From the NCBI GenBank assembly GCA_963666945.2, contig CAXXRT010000019.1, positions 1 to 64,000 on the forward strand: 64,000 nucleotides of DNA. The letters run 5' to 3'. The translations under genes and the position numbers were made by a program. Below, piece by piece: positions 19,983 to 29,718 of the stretch; positions within the stretch are counted from its first letter, which is position 1, and each line of letters begins with the position of its first letter. A model generated the notes under the pieces. The model ran no database searches. It was not told the origin of the DNA and saw only the letters and a program-made list of their open reading frames with translations. Origin of the DNA: G963666945 sp963666945. Lineage in GTDB: Bacteria; Bacteroidota; Bacteroidia; Bacteroidales; Marinifilaceae.

Positions 19983-21320
19983 ATGAATGAAGAAAAGAAA
20001 AAATGGTTATTGTATATAAAAGATTTCTTTGCAGAGAAAATATGGGATAAAGATCTTGATAACTGGTCATTTATATTGCGTCCATTTGTTGAATTAATTC
20101 GTATGCTCACATTTACTTTCCATAAATTTATATTTGATAAATCCCTTGTTAAGGCCTCTGCTCTTACATACTACACGCTTCTGTCAATAGTTCCTCTTCT
20201 TGCTCTCTCTCTTGCTATAGCCAAAGGATTTGGTTTAGATCAACTATTAGAGGAGCAGCTTAGACGAAATGTAATGACAGTAGGTCCCAGCACGGAGAAA
20301 ATATTTGAGTTTGCTCGAAATATGATTATTCATGTCAAAGGTGGTTTATTTACTGGGTTGGGTATAGCTCTTCTTATTTGGGCAGTAATAAAAGGTCTGG
20401 GCAGAATAGAATTATCCTTTAACGATATATGGGAAATAAAGAAACAGAGAACTTTTGGAAGAAAATTTAGCGACTATCTTTCTGTAATGTTGTTGTTGCC
20501 AATATTCATGATAACAGTTGGAAGTCTTAACGTGTTTTTAGGAACTGGAATGAAATCTCTTGAGACGGAATATACTGCATTCGAGATGATTAGTCCTTTT
20601 CTTTTAAAAGTGCTTAAAACATTGCCATATGTCATTGTATGGATACTCTTTGTTTTTCTTTATATATTTATTCCCAATACCAGAGTCAAATTTAAGGCTG
20701 CCTTTTTTTCCGGAATAATTGCAGGAACTCTTTTTCAATTATTGCAATGGGGATATATTAGATTTCAAATTGGAGTGTCTGCTTACAATGCTATATATGG
20801 TAGTCTTGCTGCACTTCCTTTGTTGTTGATATGGTTGCAGTTTAGCTGGAGTATTGTATTGTGGGGGGCTGAATTATCTTTTTATATCCAAAATAAGAAT
20901 AAAATAGGAGGACTGACAGAGTATATTGTAAATTCAATAATGGCTGAAAGAATTCTTGCTATTGCGGTTCTTCATAAAATAGTGGATCTTTTTAAGAATG
21001 AAGAGCCTCCAATGAGTGTTTTCCAGCTGGCAAAGCATTTAAATTTAAAGTATTCCGATGTAAAAAGAAGTCAGGAACAATTGCAGGAATGTGGACTTAT
21101 ATCGGAAATAAATAAGCTTGGAAAAAAAGTATATCAGCCGGCTTTTGATATTAGTTTATTAAATCTGGCTAAAGTTATTAACCGGCTTGAAGAATGCGGA
21201 AATAATCCGGAATTTAATTTCCCCCTTATGGATCAGCAGTTTATAAATGACTTTAGGGATAAATATAGTTATGTAATAAATAAAGAGATGGGCAATACTC
21301 TCATCTCCGATATAAAGTAA
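19983..21320 (+). CDS. YihY/BrkB (formerly RNase BN) family inner-membrane protein
   Basis: This 445-residue protein has about six membrane segments between residues 60 and 310. The family hallmark ASALTYYTLLSIVPLLALSLA is at about residues 58-78. WGAELSFYIQNK closes the membrane domain. The last 120 residues are soluble and look like a winged helix (VFQLAKHLNLKYSDVKRSQ), an addition common in Bacteroidota. Once called RNase BN, the family is not the nuclease, and its transport or other role is unsettled. It is transcribed alone between a tRNA gene and a START-like gene. Confidence 0.87.
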   Translation: MNEEKKKWLLYIKDFFAEKIWDKDLDNWSFILRPFVELIRMLTFTFHKFIFDKSLVKASALTYYTLLSIVPLLALSLAIAKGFGLDQLLEEQLRRNVMTVGPSTEKIFEFARNMIIHVKGGLFTGLGIALLIWAVIKGLGRIELSFNDIWEIKKQRTFGRKFSDYLSVMLLLPIFMITVGSLNVFLGTGMKSLETEYTAFEMISPFLLKVLKTLPYVIVWILFVFLYIFIPNTRVKFKAAFFSGIIAGTLFQLLQWGYIRFQIGVSAYNAIYGSLAALPLLLIWLQFSWSIVLWGAELSFYIQNKNKIGGLTEYIVNSIMAERILAIAVLHKIVDLFKNEEPPMSVFQLAKHLNLKYSDVKRSQEQLQECGLISEINKLGKKVYQPAFDISLLNLAKVINRLEECGNNPEFNFPLMDQQFINDFRDKYSYVINKEMGNTLISDIK

Positions 21321-21467
21321 GCTAGTTAAGGTTTTGCTGTATTTTTAATTATTGGTAATTTTTTATATATTGCAAAATAAGAGCAAAAAATACATTTTAC
21401 AATTTAGTATTGTTTATTGTATTCGATTAGTTAAATCAATCTTACTAACCATAAAAACAATGAGCAT

Positions 21468-21845
21468 ATGAAACAAAAGTTTGAGCTTGAATATATAGTA
21501 TCTTCATCACCTAAAGTTTTATTCGAGAGATTAAGTACTGCCGACGGCTTATCGGAATGGTTTGCTGATGATGTGAATCAAAAAGGCAATATATTTTCTT
21601 TTTTTTGGGATGAGTCTGAACAACAGGCTGAGCTTCTTGCAAAAAAAAATGAAAATTATATACGCTTTCATTGGCTTGATGATGAGGATGAAAATACTTA
21701 TTTTGAATTTAAAATTGAAATAGATGAATTAACGAAAGATCTTGCTCTTATTATCACTGATTTTGCAGAAGAAGATGAGCAAGAGGATGCAATAGAATTG
21801 TGGGATAAACAAATTGATGAGCTACAGCATGCTTTGGGGGCATAA
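21468..21845 (+). CDS. START-like (SRPBCC/AHSA1-type) domain protein
   Basis: This 125-residue acidic soluble protein begins with FELEYIVSSSPKVLFERLSTADGLSEWFADDV, typical of the helix-grip fold of START and Aha1-like proteins, which bind hydrophobic ligands. It is entirely this one domain, as in the Bacteroidota START-like family. The C-terminal helix (ELWDKQIDELQHALG) would cover the cavity. No function or ligand can be assigned. It precedes an LPS-export permease on the same strand, with about 190 bases between them. Confidence 0.78.
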   Translation: MKQKFELEYIVSSSPKVLFERLSTADGLSEWFADDVNQKGNIFSFFWDESEQQAELLAKKNENYIRFHWLDDEDENTYFEFKIEIDELTKDLALIITDFAEEDEQEDAIELWDKQIDELQHALGA

Positions 21846-21970
21846 TGCTTGATTAATGTGAATAAGTCTATGTTTTTATCGATAAAAAATGAGGTGTTTA
21901 TTGTTGTTGTGCTGGCTGTTTGGAATGCAAATAATGATGGCAAACAGGGTAAAATCTGACTAAAATAACC

Positions 21971-21978
21971 TACCTTTG
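21971..21978 (+). promoter_or_regulatory. -7 element upstream of lptF/lptG-type gene
   Basis: TACCTTTG fully matches TAnnTTTG, 58 bases before the chosen ATG at 22037. No clear -33 TTTG is seen. Confidence 0.5.
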
Positions 21979-22036
21979 TGAGTGATTTTTTAACACAGTA
22001 GCTGTTAAATTCTTTTGTTTGCTTAAGAAGATATTT

Positions 22037-23593
22037 ATGAAGCGATTACATTTCTTTGTATTAAAGAGTTATTTAGGTCCACTTGTGGCAACCTTTTTAA
22101 TCAGTATGTTTGTATTACTGATGCAGTTTTTATGGAGGTATATAGATGATCTTGTTGGTAAAGGTCTTGATTCTTCAATTATAGCAGAATTTTTATTATA
22201 TGTTAGTACCACTTTAGTCCCAATGGCATTGCCATTAGCTGTGTTATTGGCATCTATAATGACTTTTGGTAATCTCGGAGAGAATTACGAACTAATTGCT
22301 TTAAAAGCCTCTGGTATATCATTGTTTAGGGTGATGTACCCATTGATAGTGCTTACAATATTTATGACAGTATTTGCTTTTTTCTTTTCTAATAATGTAC
22401 TGCCGGTAGCCAACCTCAAGGCTAAAGTTCTTTTATACGATATAAAGCAGCAAAAGCCGGAACTCAGTATTAAGGAGGGTATATTTACCAATCTGGAGGG
22501 ATATAGTATAAAAGTGGGAAGAATCGATAAGGAAAGCGGTATGATGCACGATTTAATAATATATAATCATTCACAAAGTAAGGGCTCAAAGGATGAAGTT
22601 ACTGTGGCTGACTCCGGGAAAATTATTGTTGATGATAGCAGAGGTGTTACTGAATTTATTTTATATAGTGGAAGTGTATATACAGAAGAAATTGCAAAGG
22701 GAAGACGAAGAAAGAATTATCCTTTCAGAAGAGTGTATTACGGAGAGCAGAGAATGCGGATATCTATGGCCAAAGACGAATTGAAGCGTTCTGATGAAAG
22801 TGTTTTCTCCGGTTCTTACTATATGTTGAATATAAGTCAATTAAAACATGCAAAAGATTCTCTTTCCATTGTTTTGGCTGAAAAACAAAAGAGTTTTGCC
22901 GAAAAATGTATTTCTGTAGATTATTTTAGAAATGCTTCAAGAAGAAAAGCAATAGCAGATTCAAGACCTAAAGATAAGATAAGGGTTCCTGATAATCTTG
23001 TAGATAAAAGGCATGATTCTAAAATTCTTGAAAAAAAGACAGAAAGAAATGAAGTGCTTAATGCGGATTCTATATTTCAATTAATGCCCATTGATAGTAA
23101 GGTAAGGGCAATAGACCGTTCTTTAACTTATGCCAGAAATGTTAGCCATTCAATTCATATGGAAAAAGCTTCCTTTGAAAATCAAAAAGAGGTGATAAGA
23201 AGGCATGAAATAGAATGGCATAAGAAATTTACCTTATCTTTTGCTTGTTTTATCTTTTTCTTTATTGGTGCTCCTTTGGGTAGTATTATAAGAAAGGGTG
23301 GGCTCGGAACGCCTGTTGTAATATCTGTTGTATTTTTTATAGTGTATTATATAATATCAATGATAGGGGAACGCTCAGCCCGTGAAGGTGTTCTTGATTC
23401 ATGGCAGGGAATGTGGATGTCTTCCATATTACTTCTTCCTCTTGGCGTCTTGCTTACCTGGAAGGCTGTTACCGACTCGGAAATATTGAACTCAGATTTA
23501 TATATTAATTTCTTCAGAAAATTTGGGCTATATAAAGATAAGCAGGAAAAGGAAGAATATGTAAAGGAAGTTGTAATAGCTGAAAATCAATAA
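22037..23593 (+). CDS. LptF/LptG-family LPS export permease
   Basis: This protein of about 518 residues belongs to the family of the inner-membrane permeases that pull lipopolysaccharide out of the membrane with the ATPase LptB. Three membrane helices near the N-terminus and three near the C-terminus bracket a periplasmic beta-jellyroll (residues 120-380) with a charged low-complexity insert. LVPMALPLAVLLASIMTFG and GAPLGSIIRKGGLGTPVVIS are family signatures. The open frame could start at TTG 22019. I prefer ATG 22037 because MKRLHFFVLKSYLGPL is the usual N-terminus. LptF and LptG cannot be told apart here. Confidence 0.88.
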   Translation: MKRLHFFVLKSYLGPLVATFLISMFVLLMQFLWRYIDDLVGKGLDSSIIAEFLLYVSTTLVPMALPLAVLLASIMTFGNLGENYELIALKASGISLFRVMYPLIVLTIFMTVFAFFFSNNVLPVANLKAKVLLYDIKQQKPELSIKEGIFTNLEGYSIKVGRIDKESGMMHDLIIYNHSQSKGSKDEVTVADSGKIIVDDSRGVTEFILYSGSVYTEEIAKGRRRKNYPFRRVYYGEQRMRISMAKDELKRSDESVFSGSYYMLNISQLKHAKDSLSIVLAEKQKSFAEKCISVDYFRNASRRKAIADSRPKDKIRVPDNLVDKRHDSKILEKKTERNEVLNADSIFQLMPIDSKVRAIDRSLTYARNVSHSIHMEKASFENQKEVIRRHEIEWHKKFTLSFACFIFFFIGAPLGSIIRKGGLGTPVVISVVFFIVYYIISMIGERSAREGVLDSWQGMWMSSILLLPLGVLLTWKAVTDSEILNSDLYINFFRKFGLYKDKQEKEEYVKEVVIAENQ

Positions 23594-23604
23594 AAATACT
23601 TAAT

Positions 23605-24561
23605 ATGTCTGGTTTAAGAATTGTCTTTATGGGAACACCTGATTTTGCTGTTTCCCCATTGAAAGCACTTTTAGATAGTGGTCACAATATTGTTGGTGTA
23701 GTAACTAATCCGGATAAACCTGCTGGAAGGGGGAGGAAAATTCAGGAATCTCCTGTAAAGAAATTTGCTGTTGAGAAAGGTTTAAAAGTTTTGCAGCCCG
23801 AAAAGTTTAGAAACCCGGAGTTCCTTTCTGAATTAAAAGAGCTTAAAGCAGACCTTCAGGTTGTTGTTGCATTTAAAATGCTGCCTGAGGTTGTATGGGA
23901 TATGCCTAAAATAGGGACTATTAATCTTCATGCTTCCTTATTGCCTCACTACAGGGGGGCAGCACCTCTTAACTGGGTTATTATTAATGGTGAAAAAAAG
24001 ACTGGAGTAACAACATTTCTTCTTAAGCATGAAATAGATTCTGGAAATATAATCTTTAGCGAAGCTGTTGAAATAGGGGATGATGAGACGGTAGGTGAAT
24101 TGCACGATAAGTTAATGAATGTGGGATCGGATCTTTTAGTAAAAACAGTTGACGCAATTGAAAGCGGCGATTATACTTTAATCAGCCAGGATTCTTTATT
24201 GAATGGGCAGGAGCCCAAGCATGCCCCAAAGATATTCAAGGACGACTGTATGATAGATTGGACTGCCAAAATTAATGATATATACAACCTGATAAGGGGA
24301 TTAAGTCCTTATCCTGCAGCATGGTCTGTTTTTGAAAGTGAATCAGGGGAAAACATTAATCTGAAAATATACAGGGCCAGAAAAGAATTATCCGATACAG
24401 CAAAGAAAACGGGGAGCCTGTTGAGTGATGGTAAAACATATCTAAAAGTTGCAGTTAAAGAGGGATATATTTATATCGATGAACTCCAGCTTGCCGGGAA
24501 AAAAAGGATGTTTGTACAAGACTTTTTAAGGGGGTTTGATATTAAACCATTCCTGGGATAG
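23605..24561 (+). CDS. fmt: Methionyl-tRNA formyltransferase
   Basis: This 318-residue enzyme transfers a formyl group from 10-formyl-tetrahydrofolate to initiator Met-tRNA. RIVFMGTPDFAV and TNPDKPAGRG open the Rossmann-type domain. NLHASLLPHYRGAAPLNW carries the catalytic Asn-His and the SLLP motif. A C-terminal OB-like domain follows from about residue 210. The gene starts 11 bases after the permease gene, so the two are probably co-transcribed. Length and motifs are fully normal. Confidence 0.96.
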   Translation: MSGLRIVFMGTPDFAVSPLKALLDSGHNIVGVVTNPDKPAGRGRKIQESPVKKFAVEKGLKVLQPEKFRNPEFLSELKELKADLQVVVAFKMLPEVVWDMPKIGTINLHASLLPHYRGAAPLNWVIINGEKKTGVTTFLLKHEIDSGNIIFSEAVEIGDDETVGELHDKLMNVGSDLLVKTVDAIESGDYTLISQDSLLNGQEPKHAPKIFKDDCMIDWTAKINDIYNLIRGLSPYPAAWSVFESESGENINLKIYRARKELSDTAKKTGSLLSDGKTYLKVAVKEGYIYIDELQLAGKKRMFVQDFLRGFDIKPFLG

Positions 24562-24594
24562 TCTGTATTCAAATACAGTCAGGGGGTATAGTTT

Positions 24595-25500
24595 CTAAAA
24601 TTCCGCTTTACCCCTTAAATATATCTTCTCTCCTTCAATAAGCTCTTCGTTTTTGTTTATATAGTTGTATTTACACAGTTTCTTAAGTTTTATGCCGTAT
24701 TTCTGAGAAATACTATATAAGTCATCCCCTTTTTCCACCACGTGATATTCATTCCCCCTTGAGGCTTTGGATCTTTTCTTTTCCAGATATATTATCTGTC
24801 CCACTTCAAGAATACATCCCTTTGGAAGTTCGTTATATCTTCTAATTCTTCTTATTGGTAAATCAAAATTTTGTGAGATAGCATAAAATGTATCTCCTGT
24901 TATGATCTTAATGAAGCTGACTTTATTGTTTGTCTCTACTCTTTCTGTCAGAGAGTTTGTATTATTTCCGCTTGCCAGTAACCTTAGTTCTTTATTGGAA
25001 AGATTATCAAATTCATGTAGATTCTCGTCTTCGATAATAGTTATAAGTCGTTTTGCATAATCAGAGGCTGTTGCATAGCCTGCTTTTTTTAGTCCTTTAG
25101 CCCAGCCTTTGTAGTCTTTGGGGTTTAGCTTAAAAAGAAAAGCATAACGACTTTTTGTGGTCAGGAAATCGGAGTGATCCCTATATGAATGCTCAACGGA
25201 TTTATATTTTCTGAATTTTTCATTTTTCCTGTCGTCATCAACTCTTACAAAAGGGCCTTTCCAGTCGTGACATTTTATTCCAAAATGATTTTTGGCCTTT
25301 CGGGCTAAGGTAGATTTGCCATTCCCCGATTCCAAAAGTCCCTGGGCCAGAGTTATGCTTGCCGGAATCCCTGTTCGTTGCATTTCTTTTACTGCAAGAT
25401 GTTTATATTTCTTTATGTATGTCCTTCTGTCTGTGTTTTGTGCATAAAGATCAAAGAATGATATAAATAACAAGCTAATAAAAAGAATATGTTTTCCCAT
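24595..25500 (-). CDS. Secreted glucosaminidase with two LysM domains
   Basis: This 301-residue envelope protein has a signal peptide (MGKHILFISLLFISFFDLYA, cleavage near residue 20). The N-acetylglucosaminidase domain at about 40-165 shows IPASITLAQGLLESGNGKSTLA with the catalytic Glu, and FGIKCHDW. Two LysM modules follow at about 195-240 and 252-297 (KIITGDTFYAISQNF and HVVEKGDDLYSISQKYG), which bind peptidoglycan. It most likely cleaves glycan strands during wall remodelling. It converges on fmt with a 33-base gap. Confidence 0.9.
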   Translation of the reverse strand: MGKHILFISLLFISFFDLYAQNTDRRTYIKKYKHLAVKEMQRTGIPASITLAQGLLESGNGKSTLARKAKNHFGIKCHDWKGPFVRVDDDRKNEKFRKYKSVEHSYRDHSDFLTTKSRYAFLFKLNPKDYKGWAKGLKKAGYATASDYAKRLITIIEDENLHEFDNLSNKELRLLASGNNTNSLTERVETNNKVSFIKIITGDTFYAISQNFDLPIRRIRRYNELPKGCILEVGQIIYLEKKRSKASRGNEYHVVEKGDDLYSISQKYGIKLKKLCKYNYINKNEELIEGEKIYLRGKAEF

Positions 25501-25781
25501 AAAGGATGATTTTTGACAGTTATACTTTGTTGATATTTGCTAAAGTATAAAATATTCCTTTTCACTAAAAACTTATTTGATTTAATGTTTTAAAGGTCGA
25601 AATAATATGTTTGTTGTTTCTTAAATGTGTTGTAGGCTATTTGTTTTATATCTAAATTGTTAGAGTAAAAAGTTTCCCTGTAGGTATAATAAATGGATGG
25701 TAAATAAATAATTTGAAATTTTCATTGTAAATTGTATTTTGTGAGAAATATAGTTTGACGTGCCAATAAATATTTAATTGT

Positions 25782-26234
25782 ATGCATACAGAAGAAAAAA
25801 GAATTGTAATAAGGAAATATCAAATAGAAGAGCTTGATGATAATTATAAAGAACTTATAAATGCTGCTTATCGGGCTGCAAAAAATGCTTATGCTCCTTA
25901 CTCCCTTTTCCGGGTAGGTGCCTCTGTTTTGCTTCAAAATGGAATTGTTGAAAGTGCTTCAAATCAGGAAAATGTTGCATATCCATCGGGAATGTGCGCA
26001 GAAAGAGTGGTATTAAATTATGTTACGGCTAGATACAAAGAGCATAAAATTAAAGCTATAGCGATAGTTTCTCCGGATACGGATAAGGCTGTTAGTCCAT
26101 GTGGTGCGTGCCGACAGGTGATGACTGAGATAGTAAAACGTAATGAAGAAGATTTTGAAGTAATAATAGCAGATACCGGCACTGCTTATATTATCAATGC
26201 CGGCGACCTGCTTCCTTTTGCTTTTGACTTCTAG
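25782..26234 (+). CDS. cdd: Cytidine deaminase
   Basis: This 150-residue homotetrameric-type enzyme deaminates cytidine and deoxycytidine for pyrimidine salvage. The zinc site is complete: Cys and Glu in GMCAERVVL and two Cys in PCGACRQ. YAPYSLFRVGASV and NQENVAYPSGMCAE match the family. The stop overlaps the end of the converging pseudouridine synthase gene by four bases. The roughly 280 bases upstream are AT-rich, and I could not identify a promoter with confidence. Confidence 0.94.
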   Translation: MHTEEKRIVIRKYQIEELDDNYKELINAAYRAAKNAYAPYSLFRVGASVLLQNGIVESASNQENVAYPSGMCAERVVLNYVTARYKEHKIKAIAIVSPDTDKAVSPCGACRQVMTEIVKRNEEDFEVIIADTGTAYIINAGDLLPFAFDF

Positions 26235-26941
26235 TATTTTAATTCCATCATATTAATGAATTCCTTCCAAAGATTATCATTTTTTGGAACTGGTGCTGTA
26301 ATAGTTATTTTTTCGTTCTTTACAGGATGCATAAAGCTTATCTGTCTGGCGTGAAGACTAATTCCCCCGTCTTCATTTGAACGTGGGAAACCATATTTGA
26401 GATCGCCTTTTATGGGACAGCCTATTTTTGCAAGCTGACACCTTATCTGGTGATGTCTTCCCGTATGTAGGTTTACCTCAAGAAGATAATATTTCTGTGA
26501 ACGACAAATTAGCTTGTACTCAAGAGATGCTTCTTTTGCTCCTTTTCTGTCTTTTGCATAGGCAGAAGATTTGTTCTTTTCACTATCTCTTAAAATAAAA
26601 TGGGTCAGAACCTCCTCCTCCAATGGGGGTTGGTTTTTGACTATTGCCCAATATATTTTCTCTATTTCTTTATCTTTTTCCTGAAACATCTTGTTAAGAC
26701 GTGTCAATGCCTTAGTGGTACGGGCAAATATTACAACTCCACTCACTGGCCTGTCCAGACGATGGGGTACTCCCAGAAAAACATCCCCTGGCTTATTGTA
26801 TTTCTTTTTGATATATCTTTTTACTCTTTCACTTAATGGTTCATCTCCAGATATATCAGCCTGAACAAGATCCGAATTGTTCTTGTTAATGGCAATTATA
26901 TGATTGTCTTCGTAAAGAACTTCCAGTTTACTGTTTTTCAT
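26231..26941 (-). CDS. RluA-family RNA pseudouridine synthase
   Basis: This 236-residue enzyme isomerises specific uridines in RNA. The catalytic aspartate is in PHRLDRPVSGVVIFART. LEVNLHTGRHHQIRCQLAKIGCPIKGD is the second family motif. It lacks an S4 domain and is short, as in the RluA/TruC group, so the target uridine is unknown. The typical Bacteroidota homologue is annotated only as RluA family. It ends inside the cdd 3' end. Confidence 0.9.
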   Translation of the reverse strand: MKNSKLEVLYEDNHIIAINKNNSDLVQADISGDEPLSERVKRYIKKKYNKPGDVFLGVPHRLDRPVSGVVIFARTTKALTRLNKMFQEKDKEIEKIYWAIVKNQPPLEEEVLTHFILRDSEKNKSSAYAKDRKGAKEASLEYKLICRSQKYYLLEVNLHTGRHHQIRCQLAKIGCPIKGDLKYGFPRSNEDGGISLHARQISFMHPVKNEKITITAPVPKNDNLWKEFINMMELKY

Positions 26942-27004
26942 CGAAATATTTTAATATTATTCTTTTTATGTACCAAGTAGAGGCGTTCTGTTTATGCCAT
27001 TTAA

Positions 27005-27820
27005 TTAGTATTGTTCTCTTTCATTAGGGAAATCTTTATTCTTAACATCTGTAATGTAAGATTGAACAGCCCCTGTCATTTCTGCGTATAAATTATGGTA
27101 TCTTCTTAAGAATCGTGGCGAGAATTCATGATTTATTCCCAACATGTCGTGAATAACTAATACCTGACCGTCAACACCGTTTCCGGCACCAATGCCAATA
27201 ACGGGAATACTAATTTCACTTGCTACCTTTGCTGCCAGTTCCGCAGGTATCTTTTCCAGAACAATGGCAAAGCATCCTGCTTCTTCAAGAGCGTGAGCGT
27301 CTTTTATTAGTTTGTCTGCTTCCTCTTTTTCTTTGGCTCTGACAACATATGTCCCAAACTTATGAATGCTCTGAGGGGTTAGACCTAAATGACCCATCAC
27401 GGGGATACCTGCGCAAAGAATCCTTTTTATGGATTCCTGAATTTCCTCGCCTCCTTCCATCTTAACGGCGTCTGCACTGGTCTCTTTCATTATTCTGATT
27501 GCAGAACTTAATGCCTCTTTTGAATTCCCCTGATAAGATCCAAAAGGCATATCTACTACAACTAATGCACGTGCTACTCCCTTTACAACAGATGTACCAT
27601 GATATATCATCTGATCCAATGTTATCGGTAATGTTGTTTCGTTACCGGCCATAACATTCGAAGCAGAATCACCTACCAATATTATATCTATTCCTGCTTT
27701 GTCTATTATATTAGCCATTGAATAATCGTAGGCTGTTAGCATAGCAATTTTTTCACCTCTGAGCTTCATCTCTGAAAGCACATGAGTAGTCACTTTTCTT
27801 ACATCTCTGTGGACAGACAT
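27005..27820 (-). CDS. panB: 3-methyl-2-oxobutanoate hydroxymethyltransferase
   Basis: This 271-residue enzyme makes ketopantoate from alpha-ketoisovalerate and methylene-tetrahydrofolate, the first committed step to pantothenate and coenzyme A. IAMLTAYDYSMANIIDKAG, ILVGDSASNVMAG and MGHLGLTPQSIHKFG are family motifs carrying the metal-binding residues. It is the last gene of a - strand run (DUF2007, cdsA, psd, panB) with gaps of about 25 bases. The pantothenate partner panC is not in the window. Confidence 0.96.
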   Translation of the reverse strand: MSVHRDVRKVTTHVLSEMKLRGEKIAMLTAYDYSMANIIDKAGIDIILVGDSASNVMAGNETTLPITLDQMIYHGTSVVKGVARALVVVDMPFGSYQGNSKEALSSAIRIMKETSADAVKMEGGEEIQESIKRILCAGIPVMGHLGLTPQSIHKFGTYVVRAKEKEEADKLIKDAHALEEAGCFAIVLEKIPAELAAKVASEISIPVIGIGAGNGVDGQVLVIHDMLGINHEFSPRFLRRYHNLYAEMTGAVQSYITDVKNKDFPNEREQY

Positions 27821-27845
27821 ATTTATAAGTTTTTAAATAAATACC

Positions 27846-28502
27846 TTACTCGAATGTTCCTATTATTGTTTGCGAACCTTTCACTTTCTGGTCCAGTTCA
27901 ACATTTATTTTTGTGTTTAGGGGAAGAAATAAATCTACTCTCGAACCAAACTTAATAAATCCTGCGTGCTGATCTTGTCTTACTTCTTCTCCTTCTTTGG
28001 CATAAGATACAATTCTTCTTGCTATTGCTCCGGCAATTTGTCTCATTAGTATCGATGTGCCGTCTTCTTTTTCAAAAACAATGGTTGTTCTTTCGTTTTC
28101 CGTAGAAGATTTAGGAAGATATGCAGCCATAAATCTTCCGCTATGGTGTTTGAAATACTTTACTATTCCATTTATTGGATACCAATTGATATGAACATTA
28201 AATACACTCATGAAAATGGATACTTGTATCCTGTTCTCTTTTAGATATTCGGGTTCATAAGTCTCTTCTATTACAACAATCTTGCCATCTGCCGGTGCAA
28301 GAATAGTATTGTTGTCGACAATAACTTCTCTTTTTGGGTTCCGGAAGAAATTAAGGGTAAGAAAATAGAAAATAGAAGAAATAGCAAGTATTGTGTATGT
28401 TATGGTTTCATTATCTAGGTATAAAAACAATAATGAGTTAATAACTAACAATGCTGCTAATGTTTTAAGCAATAAGCTATATCCTGCTTTGTGTATTGTC
28501 AT
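27846..28502 (-). CDS. psd: Phosphatidylserine decarboxylase (short, archaetidylserine type)
   Basis: This 218-residue membrane-bound proenzyme converts phosphatidylserine into phosphatidylethanolamine. Two hydrophobic helices lie at about 8-50. ILAPADGKIV and IFMSVFNVHINWYPI are conserved. The self-cleavage site that yields the pyruvoyl cofactor is Gly-Ser in FGSRVDLFLP. The short form is the one usual in Bacteroidota. It lies next to cdsA, which supplies the CDP-diacylglycerol precursor, so the pair forms a phospholipid block. Confidence 0.94.
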   Translation of the reverse strand: MTIHKAGYSLLLKTLAALLVINSLLFLYLDNETITYTILAISSIFYFLTLNFFRNPKREVIVDNNTILAPADGKIVVIEETYEPEYLKENRIQVSIFMSVFNVHINWYPINGIVKYFKHHSGRFMAAYLPKSSTENERTTIVFEKEDGTSILMRQIAGAIARRIVSYAKEGEEVRQDQHAGFIKFGSRVDLFLPLNTKINVELDQKVKGSQTIIGTFE

Positions 28503-28528
28503 GTTTTTTGAGTCTTTAGCCTACAAAA

Positions 28529-29338
28529 TTAATACTTGAAACTCAGATATACAAAAATAAATGGAATTGCAAGCAAAAGAGCATCAAATCTGTCAAGTAT
28601 TCCCCCATGTCCAGGGAGTAATGTTCCTGAATCTTTTATATTTATGCTTCTTTTGAATAGTGATTCAGTCAAATCTCCCAATGTTCCCGCTATAACTGTT
28701 ATTATAGCTATTACAATCCAGTCGGTAGTGCTCAGTAGCCCGGGGTAGTATGATAATAGTACTGCAATACCGACTGTGCTTAGTCCTCCCCCAATACTTC
28801 CTTCCCACGATTTTTTTGGAGATATTCTTTTAAAAAGTCTGTGTTTTCCAAAATTAACTCCAAAGATGTAGGCAAAGCTATCGTTAGTCCATATAAGTAA
28901 GAATATGCATGCCAGCAACTCTGGTCTGAAAATATTGTCTTCAAAAAATACAATATAATTGAGTAGGGCAAAAGGCAATGCCGTATATATGAGTCCTGTA
29001 AGAGTCCAGGCTATATTATTAAAAGGATTATTCTTTTTCCTGTATAGTTCGCATATAAATATTAATGCCACTATCAATCCGCTGATAAGATATAGCTTTT
29101 TGTAATTGTATGTTACATGAACAAAGGCAGATGTAAATACCGATGCAGCTGCAAGGAAACCCCAGAATTTTTGAGGAATAGCTCCTGCTTTTTTTGAAAG
29201 CTGGAAAAATTCGTTTATTGCTCCTATTGTAAGCAATAGGAAGAAAATAAAAAAAGTATATTTATTAGCCAGTAGTGCTGTTATCAGTACAACAACAAAT
29301 ATAGTTCCGGTAATTGTCCTTTTGTAAAAATTATTCAC
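28529..29338 (-). CDS. cdsA: Phosphatidate cytidylyltransferase
   Basis: This 269-residue integral membrane enzyme makes CDP-diacylglycerol from CTP and phosphatidic acid, the branch point of phospholipid synthesis. About seven membrane helices are visible. The C-terminal signature SLFKRSINIKDSGTLLPGHGGILDRFDALL (split by the membrane surface) and the metal-binding WTNDSFAYIFG stretch are intact. Its start overlaps the end of the DUF2007 gene by eight bases, showing tight coupling. Confidence 0.95.
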   Translation of the reverse strand: MNNFYKRTITGTIFVVVLITALLANKYTFFIFFLLLTIGAINEFFQLSKKAGAIPQKFWGFLAAASVFTSAFVHVTYNYKKLYLISGLIVALIFICELYRKKNNPFNNIAWTLTGLIYTALPFALLNYIVFFEDNIFRPELLACIFLLIWTNDSFAYIFGVNFGKHRLFKRISPKKSWEGSIGGGLSTVGIAVLLSYYPGLLSTTDWIVIAIITVIAGTLGDLTESLFKRSINIKDSGTLLPGHGGILDRFDALLLAIPFIFVYLSFKY

Positions 29339-29537
29339 GTTTAAAAATTTTTATCAGTTCCAAAGCTCGTTCTTCGTCTTTCTCGCTGACAAATATATCT
29401 ATATCTCCAAGAACTACAAAAGAACTGTCCTTTTCATTCATGCTTACAGCATGAATATTATTTTTTATTAGCAAATCAATAACCAAATTAGCGTCGTAGG
29501 CTTTGGTTGTAGAAAATACTTTCCTCCAATCCTTCAT
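29331..29537 (-). CDS. DUF2007 small protein
   Basis: This 68-residue protein (WRKVFSTTKAYDANLVIDLL, then SFVVLGDIDIFVSEKDEERAL) fits the DUF2007 family, a ferredoxin-like fold sometimes described as a putative signal-transducing protein. There is no signal peptide or membrane helix. It is the first gene of the lipid cluster and overlaps cdsA. Its function is unknown. Confidence 0.82.
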   Translation of the reverse strand: MKDWRKVFSTTKAYDANLVIDLLIKNNIHAVSMNEKDSSFVVLGDIDIFVSEKDEERALELIKIFKRE

Positions 29538-29650
29538 ATGTGTATGTTTTTATCCTTAGTTATAAGTACGAGTCTAAATAAATACGATTTTTAGCCATCT
29601 TTGTTTGTGTTTATAGTTTTATGACTTGTATTGAACGGATAAGATACCCC

Positions 29651-29686
29651 CAAAAAAGAAAAGGTATCCAATTTTAGGATACCTTT
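29651..29686 (-). terminator. Terminator of the rsfS-ftsH unit
   Basis: AAAGGTATCC (29660-29669) and GGATACCTTT (29677-29686) form a perfect 10-bp stem with a 7-base loop. On the - strand it runs into a U-rich tract (29651-29659). It lies about 30 bases after the ftsH stop. Confidence 0.88.
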
Positions 29687-29718
29687 CTAAAGTATTTTGA
29701 AAGTATTAAACTATCATG

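Noticed and set aside
22019..22036. TTG start for the LptF/LptG-type gene
   Set aside because: ATG 22037 gives the typical N-terminus of the family and a normal distance from the -7 element.
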